Shown here in pieces: positions 1-11,699 of a DNA stretch of 64,000 bases (within the stretch, counting starts at the first letter, position 1; every line of letters begins with the position of its first letter). The translations under genes and the position numbers were made by a program. This DNA comes from Brachynemurus nebulosus (taxonomy: Eukaryota > Arthropoda > Insecta > Neuroptera > Myrmeleontidae): positions 26,436,598-26,500,597 of the forward strand of contig JAPWDM010000008.1 in the NCBI GenBank assembly GCA_035578155.1. Direction: 5' to 3'. The notes beneath the pieces are model-generated. The model was not told the origin of the DNA. It searched no databases and was given only the letters and a program-made list of their open reading frames with translations.

Positions 1-1176
1 GAAAGTGGGGCAAGTCCATATTTTGTTATTTCGAGATATTTAAGGGTTTGCGTTTCAATAAATTTAAAAATATTGGTAAGTGTTAATAGACAAATTTTTT
101 GTATTTTGTGTTATTAGATAAGTTTGTGTAGTGTGGACGGGCAAACTTAGTTTATAATCCAATAGTGTTTATAGTGCTGGCTAAAAAAAATTGTGGTTTT
201 ATTATAGCTAAATGGACTTGCCTCACTTTCAAAATTAATGAATTATTGTAATCGTTAATTTAATTGGATAATATTTGAGTTTTATCATTTAAAAATAAAC
301 ATAATAAAATCTTTTCACACGACAGTTCAACTTCAGAAGCACGTACTGTGACCTTATTACCCCCTGCCAGTGCTTTAGTAGTAGATATGAGCGTATGAAA
401 AGAAGTATGTACTTTCAAAGGGCGACTCATCCCCTTTGCAATGTTGCTTAAAATGAATTTTGAAAATTTATTCTGATTGTTTTAAACTATTTTCCTTGTA
501 GAAGTTTTTAATTACTCAAATAGTACGATTATGTCGACACGGTCACCCCCATGGTTAACTACCCCTGGATTTAATATTAGGAAATTGAGTAAAAACAGGT
601 TGATTAGATTTTTTTACGTACATTTGAAATCTGTAAATAAAACTTTATTATAATTTATCTGTACCCCTTTTCGCAAAATTAACCCCTAAATTTTAACCCT
701 AAACTACCCTTGTTGGTGTAATTTAAACAAAATAAATATCAATATATAGCTTTTTAAAAAAGAGCAATATGGCTAATTTAAGCTTTTCCTGTATTTCTTA
801 CCCTTTTCGAGATATTTGAAAAATTACATTTTCACCCCAATTTTTGAAGGACGATTTCACCCCTTCAAACCGCATTTCCGCAGATAAAAAAAAATACGTG
901 TTAATTATTTTTTAGTGTTCTACAACATATCTAAGTTTCATTAAAATCAATAGGTCCAGTCTCGGAAATTTTACTTGTACGATGGACTTGCACCACTATC
1001 AAAATAAACATATTTACAATACTGTTAAGAGCTAAAACTTAAATCTTCCAAATATTAGGCTTCTGAATTTTTTTGACTATAAATTGTCGACAGATAAAAA
1101 GATTATACTAAGTCTTATCTGTAACTACCATTACCTTCATTTTTTTCAGAAATGGACTTGCCCCACTTTCAAAATA
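1..1176. repeat. Composite repeat island bounded by inverted 'GGGGCAAGTCCAT' ends
   Basis: The motif GAAAGTGGGGCAAGTCCAT opens the window at 1-19. It returns in reverse complement at about 212-232, 982-1001 (degenerate) and 1151-1172. These look like terminal inverted repeats of one DNA-transposon family, with at least two copies overlapping here, and the leftmost copy runs off the window edge. No coding sequence is recognisable inside. The unit has also received a piece of a long-hairpin family (300-978). Family membership is inferred from the repeated ends only. Confidence 0.5.
300..978. mobile_element. Half copy of the long TTA-flanked hairpin family
   Basis: This stretch is a diverged match to the right arm of the hairpin at 17520-19166. 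Shared stretches include the part about cttcagaa-cac-tgtgac, the run of 'accccaatttttgaagg' followed by 'gatttcaccccttcaaacc', and the end 'ttttacttg'. Only one arm is present, so it can no longer fold on itself. It lies between copies of the GGGGCAAGTCCAT repeat, showing that this family moved or was copied more than once in this genome. Confidence 0.65.
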
Positions 1177-1183
1177 AACGGCT

Positions 1184-1185
<2 letters not shown>

Positions 1186-1277
<92 letters not shown>

Positions 1278-1286
1278 TATATATAC

Positions 1287-1371
<85 letters not shown>
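1186..1371. repeat. (TA)n microsatellite
   Basis: About 186 bp of nearly pure TA dinucleotide, with a few interruptions such as 'ataaatatat' and 'atacatat'. It starts right after a GGGGCAAGTCCAT repeat end. The Tyr-Ile reading frames seen through it are artefacts of the dinucleotide. Confidence 0.95.
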
Positions 1372-1375
<4 letters not shown>

Positions 1376-2724
1376 TTTTTTTTCTTCAGAATCGTGTTCT
1401 GCGAGTCCTATAAGCTGTATAATTTTTTCAGTTGAAAAATTCGACTAAATATTAAATAAAAGCTTACACACATACATATAAATACAATTTTGTTTAATGT
1501 CAGTTTCATCGAATCATTTAAAATTTGAATGAAAACGGTATATACACAGGAAATTAACTGCAATAATATTTAATATTAACCATGAATAATTAATTTATAT
1601 AATCCAGTATAATAATAATCATAAAAAAAAATCATAAAAATTTAATTAATTTTAAACAAATTTTTTTAATAATGGGGGCGTAGTTACATCTTTGTTTACA
1701 TACACAATGAATATAATTTAAAAATTTTTGTTAACTAATTTTGAATAGAATAGTTCATAAGCATATGTTTGAATAAATTTATACACAACGTGTCCTAACA
1801 ATATTTTCGAAATAGTAAAAATAACATTTTTTCTATCCAAAACATCTTGCAGTACATACAATTCAGCTCTCGAAACCCGACAGTTAACGTTAAAAACATT
1901 TTTGTTAACCAAATTTTTCTTTCTATGAGTTAGTTATAATTCGTAGTCTTTCCTGTAATAATAAAAAAAAAATTTTGACTTTTTTTTACAAATGAAAATT
2001 TTGTTTTATATATTTTACAATTAAAACATCATGTAGGAGGTACCTTTAAATCTATTATATAAATGCGAAATACCACTTATACACTCACTCATCTATCACA
2101 AAATCTCCAAAACTACAATACCTACAAACTTGAAATTTGACATGTAGGTCCCTATTCGGTCGTAGGTGCTCGCTAAGAAAGGGTTTTGCAAAAATTTTTG
2201 TCTAACCGTTGAATTTTACGAAAAACCGTAAAATATCAATTTTTTATTACTGTATACAGCAATCTGTGACCAATTTATAAAAAAAATCGTACAAATTGTT
2301 AGTTGCTATGTATTTGCAGAAAAATAATTTTTGTAATTTTAAAAACTAATAGCTAAGGTTAATACATATTTATTAAATACATATTGTTTCTTACTGACAT
2401 TCTTAACTTGAATGTTTGTGATCTAAATTTATTCAAATTTAATTAATTATTTGCTATTATTGGTTCTGTAAATCATTAATCCTATTTACTAGTACCAACA
2501 AAAATACAAAAAACAAAGTCACTGTAAGTTTAAGGCTGTTACTGTTCTTATATTATTACAAAAAATGAATTTTCCGATACATCATGAGAATATCTTTAAG
2601 CGAAGCAGACGAAGATATAATTGCATTAAAATTTGATCCGGTACTAAAAAAGCAATCAGAAAACAAGAAAAAAGATTAAGTAGAATTAGAGCTAGAGTTA
2701 ATAGTATAGTTCTGGAGTAATCTT
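1372..2724. other. AT-rich stretch with no recognisable gene
   Basis: No supported coding region is seen. At about 2050-2230 there is a sequence of direct-repeat style (short C-rich words followed by 'acaaacttgaaatttgaca') that looks like a decayed dispersed repeat, but I cannot name it. Confidence 0.5.
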
Positions 2725-2812
2725 ATATTTAAATACCCCTGTCGCAGCATCCTGCATAACATAGCGAATTTCCATTTACAAAAGTACGTTTTTCTCGGAA
2801 ACTAGTTGATAT
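2725..2812 (+). repeat. Short dispersed repeat, partner at 39390-39470
   Basis: The segment holding 'gcagcatcctgcataacat' and 'agcgaatttcc' matches the reverse complement of 39390-39470, where 'gcagcatcctatataacat' occurs. The two copies have diverged by some substitutions. The second copy lies inside the hAT-like unit at 38195-41219. Confidence 0.55.
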
Positions 2813-3382
2813 AGAGTAATTGTAAATAAAAAATAGAGTAATTGTAAATAAAAAAAACCTTCTTTATGTGATTTTTCCGCCTCATTCCGCCAAATTTTTT
2901 TCGTAAAATGAAATTTTTCGTGAAAGGTCCCAGAATGATATTTCTGAATTTATATTTATTATATTTATGGTTCTTTTATATATTTATGATACTGAAGAGG
3001 GCTACAAAAGTAGGCAAAACCGGTCTAGCAAATATTTTATATTTTATATTTTTTGTGGGTCCTTAAGGGGATAAACTTTATTATTATGAAAAACACTGGT
3101 GAAGAATTTAGCATTAATGTTAAGTTTTCGTATTTCAAAACTGAGAATTAATATTTTGAAAATTGAAATCACAGTATAATTGAAATTTAACTTAAAAAAA
3201 AAAAATAATAATAATAAATCATTAAAATAAACATATCTCTTCTCAGAATATTATACAATAACTGTATTCAATAACTTTAATCGATTAAATTAATTTTGGC
3301 CAGTGATATATATAATATACAGTGCGATCCCCTAAATTCACTGTACCCCTTTCTAATTTTTGATAGTGATCAAAATAGTTAT

Positions 3383-3720
3383 CTGTGCATCTGTAAAGGG
3401 GTACATTGTCGCTGGATTGAGAGTGTTTCTCATGAGAGCGGTAATGTTACTTTGTGCTCGAATTACACACATAATTTTTTCTACAATTTTGTAAAATGTA
3501 TTCGTTTTACTTAAAAAATACTTGAAAAAATAATAATGGACCCTAACATTTATTTTAATGTTATAATTTTTGCAGCTTCAGAAATATCTGGAGACTGGAG
3601 GTGTATTTGAGAAATCGCTGTCACTATTACATACTTCCTTCACATATATATGTATAGATATTTTTTTAAAATTATTTGTCAACTTGTTATTTATTATTTA
3701 TAGTTATTTATTATTTTTAA
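3383..3720 (+). repeat. Dispersed repeat, direct copy at 63600-63915
   Basis: Shares ordered blocks with 63600-63915: 'catgagagcgg', 'tgtgctcgaattacacac', 'cttcagaaatatctgga' and 'tatatgtatagat', followed by an ATT-rich tail. Both copies lie in the same orientation. No coding sequence or clear terminal repeat is visible, so the class is unknown. Confidence 0.65.
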
Positions 3721-3865
3721 TTAATATTTTGTAGTTATTTTGAAATTTAATAAAACTGATATTTCGCTTGATTATGATAAAATAATATGAAGTTTAGAAT
3801 CTGTATATTTGTTGCTATAGAAAATACAAACAACGCCTACCCGATTTGTAATTAAATATGTATGG

Positions 3866-3945
3866 GTGATCCCGGAGATCCTGGGTTCGATTCCCGGCCG
3901 ATCCGGATAATTTTTTCAATCACTTTGTGATTTTTAATTTACGTA
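3866..3945 (+). repeat. tRNA-derived SINE, 5'-truncated
   Basis: Contains the T-arm and B-box of a tRNA ('gggttcgattcccgg') followed by 'ccgatccggataatttttt' and a tail 'caatcactttgtgattttt'. The anticodon arm is missing, so only the 3' part of the tRNA head is present. The tail is identical to the one at 4253-4301, which identifies both as one SINE family and not as tRNA genes. Confidence 0.65.
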
Positions 3946-4181
3946 TGTGGTTCTTGGTCATGTTAACCAAGGAAGTCGAGTGCTTAAAGTTTCAGTTTAG
4001 CTGAACGATAAGTGAACATATGAATACTACGTGTGTTTAAAATGCAGACAAAAGTCTGTCATACGTAGTAGTGTTTCACAAGCACTCGATAATATTTGAG
4101 ACTGAAAAATTGTAACTGCTTCTTGCATTATAGAGAGTACATACACATAGGTGGTTGAATGTTGTCTGTATCGGACGCCTA

Positions 4182-4301
4182 TCGAGCAAAGGACCGGTGG
4201 TATAATAAATAGCACACCTGGCTAGTTACCAGGAGATCCTGGGTTCGATTCCCGGCCGATCCGGATAATTTTTTCAATCACTTTGTGATTTTTAATTTAT
4301 A
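4182..4301 (+). repeat. tRNA-derived SINE with anticodon arm and B box
   Basis: The head shows an A-box-like 'ggtggtataataaat', an anticodon arm with perfect stem CCTGG/CCAGG around a 7-nt loop, and the B box 'gggttcgattcccgg'. It is followed by the same non-tRNA tail as the copy at 3866-3945. The acceptor stem does not close properly, so this is a retroposon and not a working tRNA gene. Confidence 0.7.
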
Positions 4302-4719
4302 AATATGTATGTGTTGAGCACAGACCAATGAACACTATTATATTATACTACTAGACTAAGCGTAGAGCCAGTTTCTAGGCATTTTTTTGAAGCAAGTAAC
4401 AGGGTGAGACGGGTGAAATTTGATGAAATAATATAATGTCAATTTTTGAACAAATGCGACTATAATTATTGCAGGACATAATTTGTATACGTACGTATTT
4501 TGAAAATAAAGCGAATACCACTTTTTTCTTTCAAAATTTTGCAGTTTTCTCTCAAAAAAGTAAAATTTTATTATCAATATTCTATTTTTACAGTAATTAT
4601 TTGAAAACGTTACTACGGATACAATACATTTCTATATTACAGAATACTATTAAGGTCGGAATTTGGTTGCCTCAATTACACATTCATCGGTCTGTGGTGT
4701 TGAGCGAGCGACAAAGTGC

Positions 4720-4745
4720 TACTTTTCGCTTTAAAGCGAAAAGTA
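4720..4745. repeat. Perfect 26-bp palindrome
   Basis: The half-site TACTTTTCGCTTT is followed directly by its exact reverse complement. The half-site word 'gcgaaaagta' also occurs in every 266-bp satellite unit at 44.7-45.7 kb. The surroundings (4620-4870) have no recognisable gene. Confidence 0.85.
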
Positions 4746-5608
4746 ACAGTCTTCGACAAACATATATTTTACGCTTTCTTCACAAAGTGCAAAAGCCTAT
4801 TTTCTATTATGATTGTAGAAAAAGGAATTTAATGCTCCGTTATCTCTTAAAAAATTTCGTGAAATTTTCTTGAAATCTGTAGATGCCATTTTCCTCGAAG
4901 CCAAGCTTTTTCAAGTGTGATATAAGTCCACAGGACAGTGATGTTATCTAATTGCTACTAACAATAGGTATTATCTAATAGTATTACTAAATAGGACTTA
5001 GTTTTTATAGCCAAGTCACTAATGTGATTTTTTAGTTATTCCAAACGGTACTAATTATTTATCAGCCCAGTACTAAATAAACTACTTCACAAGATAAGAT
5101 TCAACAGTTAAATCCTACAGAAATTACAATTAGAGAAAATTAATAAGAAACTACTTTCCACTCAACAGATCAAAAGAAGAATAATCGGTGGTTTGAAATC
5201 CTCATCATCAATACTGTACAAATACTTTCATCGATTCAATATTGTGTTTTTACTTTAATTTCATTAACTTCTTTTATGCACCTTCAGACATCTGTATTAT
5301 CTAGTCTATATGTACTTACATTTGGTATATATACATAGCATGAATATGTTAATATATTCCATTCTAAGGAACATTTCATTATGTATTATGTACATTCCAT
5401 TCTAAGGTAAGGAAAATTTATTACAATGTGATGTAAAGAAACAGAGAGTTAATTAGCAAATGATAATAAAAATTATTATGCTTATTTTACTAGCAATATA
5501 ATTAGACCAAGGACATTATAAGTAAAAAATTTATCAAATGCCAATAGAGAAACTGTCAAATTTGTCAAAAATTCCAAATTTCATTTGAAATTTAAAAGCT
5601 GATATTAT
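4746..5608. other. AT-rich stretch, nothing recognised
   Basis: No supported gene, RNA or clear repeat was seen. A 134-codon open frame covering 4469-4873 has no domain-like composition and is probably chance. Confidence 0.5.
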
Positions 5609-6053
5609 TTAAAGGAAAGGGTCTAGCAGACTTACCATATGGAAATTGCACTGACGTCATTTGACATAGTTTAACCCTTTAAATATTGCTTCTTTGCCCA
5701 AAGTACTGATACCCGTCATTTTAGATCTCTGCTCTCACTTATAAGGGAGATATGGGGGTAACAACCTCTAACGATATTTTCTTTTTTCTCAGAAACTATG
5801 ATAGATATTTGAATGAATCGAACGCCAAAAAATAGATATCAATCAGCTCTATATTTAGTATTTTTTTATATTTTTTGATTAATTTTCAGAAGTGTAAAAC
5901 ACTATATTTATTATTTAAGGGTGGTTTTTATATGAACCACTGGAGATACACCAACCAAATAAATATTATATAATCATCTGAGAGTCTGCTCTAACATATT
6001 ATAAATATAGAAGTTTGCATTTGGTGGAACATGGTTAAAAATAACAACGAATA

Positions 6054-7312
6054 TGGGTGATTTTACTTTTTAGGTCCTTCAAAAAATTAAAGTTGTCTCC
6101 ACAATAAGGATGGCTAAAAATATATACAGAATGAAGATACCGTCATTTATTTTATTTAAATGAAGTTAATAACTCCTATTTAGATAACTTACGTACATTT
6201 ACTTTAATTTTTTACTTAATTTTTTTTTTTTTTTATAAAATGGCGTCAAACTTTTATTGCAGTTCTAAAACGCATCTCCCTATTACGTATTGCTTAGAAC
6301 TATAACGTTTTTTAAAAATAAGTTTACTGGAACCACACAATTTTATAAATAAAAAAGAGTTAAATTGTTACGCATGGTAATTAGAAAGTTAAATTTTATT
6401 TATCTGCAGAATAATTTTTTTTGGCGTGACGAAAAATTGTCGCGAAAATTCGAGTATCCTTCGTCACAGCTGCCAAATATTGCTATAAGTTTAAAAAAAA
6501 TAGGTGAAAGGGTCATGTTTTTTGGTGAAACGAAATGCCAAAGACCATAGAACATAAAGCGAAAGTCAAATCAAGTGATTGACATTGAGAGCTTGTCATT
6601 TTTTTTACATCAAGCAAGAAGACCGGCTGTGTGTGTTTATTGAGTGTATTGAGTTCGTCACGGCTTTGTCTGGTATGCATTTAACGAATTTCAAATCGTT
6701 TTTACGTAAATATTATTTGTAATAATGTAAGCTTTACGATAAACTCAAGTTTTCGTTCTAAATGATCGCTGTTCACGATTAATAACGATTTTGTTGGAAA
6801 ATTGTATCCTTCGTCACGGTAGAATGTGACGATGGGACACATGAAAGTGGCGAAGGATACGATAATAAAATAAGTATATATTTATTATATTAGTGTTTGT
6901 TTGTATATCAACTAAATTTTTTAGTTAACTAAGTTGATTAATTTGGTCAACTTTCCTAACCAATTTTTTATATCATAAAAATCAAACAACAAAAACACTC
7001 TTTTTTTCGCAAATCAGTCAAAAAAAACCAACTTTTTATTATTTTTTTTAATTGATATTAAGAGAACGTAATATAAATATTATTTAAATAATAATGTAAA
7101 TTTTATTATTTTAATTTAATTTAAACATTTTTTTCTGTCTGGATTCAGTAATCTTCAAAAAAATGTTGGTTTTAATTTGAAACCACGCTGCTGGTCTGCA
7201 GATACCGAAGCTATGATAATTTTCGTACATTCTAGTCACATGAAATCTACTAAATGGCTTTCTCTATTTTTTTTTTTTATGGTTGAGACCTAAACAGTAG
7301 AACCACCCACAT
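6054..7312. mobile_element. TIR element inserted in left arm of the 5.6-10.0 kb hairpin
   Basis: The right hairpin arm reads uninterrupted where this block sits, which defines the boundaries. The ends are inverted: GGGTGATTTTACTTTTTAGG on the left and the complement of GGGTGGTTCTACTGTTTAGG on the right. The duplicated target is short (AT). Inside, 'gtatccttcgtcac' occurs twice (about 6448 and 6807) and 'gcgaaggatac' once in reverse. No transposase is visible, so this is a non-autonomous element of unknown superfamily. Confidence 0.65.
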
Positions 7313-8820
7313 AATATGTTATTGATATTATATTTTTATCACCTTATTACATCTAATATATCTAAATTATACATATGGGACATTCTTTCTGAACGGAAGA
7401 CCCTATGCTGTCAAAAATTGGTGTTGCTTAAAATAGGTCTACAATAGCTCAAATTAAATATTATGAACCCCACTTTTCAAATATGAGTGGCAAAATTGAC
7501 CTTACACAATAATGCCTTCAATATGGCGACTGGAATGTATAAATGCATTTTTTTTACGGACAATAAACGTTCTGTAACGTTTTAAAAACTCTTTCATAAA
7601 ACTTTTCTTAGTTAAAAATATAGTTTTGCTTAACGTTTTGAGGATAATTTAATAATATATACAGGGTGATCTATTTAACCTGGAATTTTATATATTTCGA
7701 AAAATAAGCTTGTAGGAAAACTTTGCTTGACAAAAAAATAATATTTCTATAGAGGGCAGGCTTCTTTCTATCTTAAAATATGGGATAGTAATTGTAAATG
7801 AAAATAAGTTTATTTATATGCAAGTATATAAACTTATCTTTACAACTGCAGCGCCATCTGTTACGAATAGGAAAAAATGTTTCATTTAAAAGTTGGGTAT
7901 TTTGTCTCGTAGAATCCGAATCTGCAATAAAAAATCGGGATTTCTATTTTAGATTTCAAAATTGCCGCCCGCTGCCCATCACAAAGGGCAGGGGGCTTAT
8001 TTTAGGACAGAAAGATACCCACTAGAGAAATATTTTTTGTCAGGCAAAGTTTTCCTACAATTTTATTTTTCGAGATTTACAAGATTCCAGGTTAAATGAT
8101 CACCTGGTATATATTTTCAAAACTGTCCTCAAAACGTTAAACAAAACTTTATATTTTTAATTAAAAAAAGTTTTATGAAAAAGTTTTTAAAACGTTACAG
8201 AACGTTTATTGTCCGCAAAAAAATGCGATTATACTTTCCAGCCGCCATATTGAAGGCATTATTGTGTAAGGTCAATTTTGCCACTAATATCTGAAAAGTA
8301 GGGTTTATAATCTTTAATTTAAGCTACTGTAGACCTATTTTAAGTAACACCAATTTTGGACAGCATGGGGTCTTCCATTCAGAAAGAATGCCCCATATGT
8401 ACAATTTAGATATATTAGATGTAATAAGGTGATAAAAATATAATATTAATTACATATTATATTTGTTGTTATTTTTAACCATGTTCCACCAAATGCAAAC
8501 TTCTGTATTTATAATATGTTAGAGCAGACTCTCAGATGATTATATAATATTTATTTGATTGGTATATCTCCAGTAGTTCATATAAAAAACCACCGTTAAA
8601 TAATAAATATAGTGTTTTACCCTTCTGAAAATTAATCAAAAAATATAAAAACAATACTAAATATAGAGCTTATTGATATCTATTTTTTGGCGTTCGATTC
8701 ATTCAAATATCTATCATAGTTTCTAAGAAAAAAGAAAATATCGTTAGGAGTTGTTACCCCCATATCTCCCTTATAAGTTAGAGCAAAGATCTAAAATCAC
8801 GGGTATCAGTACCTTGGGCA

Positions 8821-9925
8821 CACAGTGAAAAAATTTGTGTTTTGCGTAAAAAAAACTAGTGGTTAAAATTTTTGTGTTAAATAAGTAACCCAACCCTGTG
8901 TTAATGTAACATTTAGTGTTTGTGTTAAATGAAAATATTAACAAAAATATTGATTTAACAGAATAAAAATGTTAATCTGTTTTGAATAGCCACAAAATAA
9001 CATAATCTTTGTGTAAGTACACTTATTTGTGTATTTCCAACACTAAAAAACTGGTTTCGCACGCCTTCACTACTCTAGTTGAGAGCACGGGTAGTGGCAA
9101 CTGGTTGCATAATGGCAACGGTCACAATGTCAGTATAGCGTCATTGCCAGTCATTGGAATATCGTGCGTTCAACAGAAACATATGTATGTATAAAAGACA
9201 AAAATATTTCAAAATCAAAAGCGTATTTCTAAAGTTAAATTAGTTTTAATTATATAGATATTAAATATTGGTTAGGTAACTTAATTAAAAATATTTTAGA
9301 TTGAATTTTTTTCTTTATTTGCAGAATTTACTTCAATTAATTAAAAAATTATGAAAATTCGGCGTTCGAGAACACATTCAAAGGGCAAAGAAGGTCAGGT
9401 AAAGAAGGATGAGTAGTCGTTCCATTTTCCCTTCCACGTTCAGTTTGATACGATCTTCACAATTTTTGGGTATTGCTTCAACATTATTTTCATCAAATAC
9501 CAAGTGAAATGCATCAATATTGTCGTCGAAATCTTTACAAAAATTGATTTTATTTAAAGACATAATTGTAGAAATATTAAATAAAAAGTTTAAGTACTGA
9601 AAAATTATTTTTTATTATTTCCTTTCATTTACATAATAAATAAATAAAAAAATACTAACTTAAAAAAATAATATACCAACACATTTATTGAGTAAACTTC
9701 TACATTTTAAATCAGTTAATTTTACACATCATTGTGTTAAAATTATAACTAAGTAATTGGGTAAAATTAACAAAAAATGTATGTCCCCTTGTGTGTTAAA
9801 TCATTGACACAATTCTTGTGTATAGATTTGACACATATGCTTTGTGTTAAAATAACACAAAAAATTGAGTGGACCGTTCTGGACATGTGAAATGAGTTAA
9901 TAATAACACAAATTTTTTCACTGTG
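8821..9925. mobile_element. CACAGTG-ended TIR element in right arm of the hairpin
   Basis: The block interrupts the right hairpin arm exactly between 'ttgggca' and 'caaagaagc'. Its ends are inverted CACAGTGAAAAAATTTGTGT, with a duplicated target of CA (or GCA). Subterminal regions repeat the word 'ttgtgttaa' many times. A 61-codon frame on the minus strand (9378-9563) has mixed, protein-like composition but no family I recognise. A 2-3 bp duplication with CAC ends would fit the CACTA superfamily; the heptamer also resembles Transib/RAG ends, but those make 5-bp duplications. Confidence 0.65.
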
Positions 9926-10008
9926 CAAAGAAGCAATATTTACAAGCTTAAACTATGTCCAATGACGTCAGTGCAATTTCCATATGGTAAGTCTGCTAGA
10001 CCCTTTAA

Positions 10009-11056
10009 ATATTAAACACTAAGGGCTGCTTGTGGAAAAGTCATCTTGGATATAATAGTTTTGCTATAGAAAAGATTATGAATTTATTAATCCAGAACAA
10101 AGAAGCACCTTATAAAATTTGAACAGCCAGTTTAATTAAGTCTACAATTGGCTTGAAGCGCAACACATCTTTCATGGAAAATTTTCGTACGCATGAAAAT
10201 GCTTAATATTTAACAAAATTGTGCTGCCAACAAATTGGTTGACTTTCCTAACATCCTATTTCTTGGCCAAAATCCAATTTTTAAAAACAGAATTTTTATT
10301 CAAATATATTAAAATTAAACATTTTAAAGGATAATATTTTGTACCTGTTAGCCTATTTCAACGTCATTTTTACCCTCCCAGGGTTGTGTTAAGTGATGTT
10401 TAAATTGTCGTTTGAAAGTCATCATGTAACTTTCAAGTGTCCTAGCGTGTTATTATTTCGTTTTTGAAAATTTTTAGTGGAGTGAACTTTTTTATTGTTA
10501 TTTTTTATTTCCTAATTCAAGTTGACACCGTAAATATTATTTCGGTAAATCTAAATATAAAATAGTTTTTCACAATAAACAAGTTGCCAACGCTTGAGTC
10601 GTATCCCATTATAAATAGAGTATCGTTAGAATAAGGAATTTGGAATAAACTTATGTTTCAGAATGTCGTGAAGTGCGTCTCCTCTTCTTTAACTTTAATG
10701 GTGAATTCAAACTCTCTGAGAAAATTATAGGTTATAGCACTTGATATCGACTTTCAATTATTTCAATTAATTAGAATCGGTTACTTTAAAAGATATAAAT
10801 AAAAAATTATTGCGAAACTTGCAAAAAAAAGACTATAGTCACGAAACTCTAATGCGGAGATTAATTATTTTTTAAAATTATTATGTTTGAAAAAAAAATT
10901 TCTAGATATGGTGATATTCATCTTTCATTATACGAATCTTCTAGTCATTGACTTTGTGTTTTACTGACATTTTATAGTGCAATTAATCAATAAAAATATA
11001 AAATTAATTCATAAAAGTATGTATGGAGCATCGCTATAAGCTACACATAAACACTA
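10009..11056. other. AT-rich stretch, nothing recognised
   Basis: No gene, RNA or clear repeat could be supported here on either strand. Confidence 0.5.
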
Positions 11057-11699
11057 TACAGTGCGTTCATTTCAAGATTACACAATGCATAATATAATAT
11101 ACGAGTGTCCACTTCACAATTACACATAAGGAAAATTTCAATGGTAATTTATAGCGTTTCTATGGAAATTCAATTGTTAATTTCATAAAAGTATTGGTGT
11201 TTAGTTAAAAATTACACATTAGTATTATTGGATAGCAAATTCTGTTGAATAATTTATTTAAGAAACAAAAATTAACAAATTAATATTGTCTATAAAGATA
11301 TTTGACGTGAAAAAAAGCCGATTTTTTTAGCCGAACTCCTATTTCTCTTCCCTTAAAGTACCACATACATATTTTTCATTTTCCATTTTTCCTCCATTTG
11401 AAGTATAGAGGAAAAGGTGCCAATATGGGCTACCACTTGTATATTAAGGCTTTTTTTGGGAATAGTAGAGAATTCAGGACTATTTTCATTTCTAGCTGAT
11501 TTATTGATATTTTTTACATATATTGTGAAATTTTCATGATATAAAACACTACTGTTGTTGAGAAATTTAGTTTATTGTAAAAGGTTGTAAAAAACAAAAA
11601 TTTTAAGACATGGTCCAAATATGGGCTACTCTCTTAATTGTAAAAAAAAATCAATTTATTTGAAATATACGAAGAGAAATATCAATAATTTATGTATGA

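Larger units (their letters stand above)
5613..10004. mobile_element. Long TTAA-flanked hairpin element, interrupted twice
   Basis: TTAA tetramers stand at 5609-5612 and 10005-10008, directly outside inverted repeats reading AGGGTCTAGCAGACTTACC (the left copy carries an extra AAAGG). The inverted repeat is not limited to the ends: 5613-6053 pairs with 8455-8820 plus 9926-10004, and 7313-7780 pairs with 7980-8454, leaving a loop near 7800-7970. Without its two insertions the element is about 2 kb and almost entirely self-complementary. It encodes nothing recognisable. The TTAA target suggests a piggyBac-type mobilising enzyme; that is an inference. Confidence 0.75.

Noticed and set aside
1084..1413. 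Tyr-Ile repeat open frames here and at 20926, 33385, 34186, 38818-39238 and 54468
   Set aside because: They are translations of (TA)n microsatellites; both strands give the same pattern and no unique domain is attached.
4469..4873. 134-codon open frame
   Set aside because: No recognisable domain, AT-driven composition, and it runs through a perfect palindrome; probably chance.
8821..9925. Transib element or RAG-type recombination signal
   Set aside because: Only the heptamer matches; no nonamer at 12 or 23 bp, no transposase, and the target duplication is 2-3 bp and not 5 bp.
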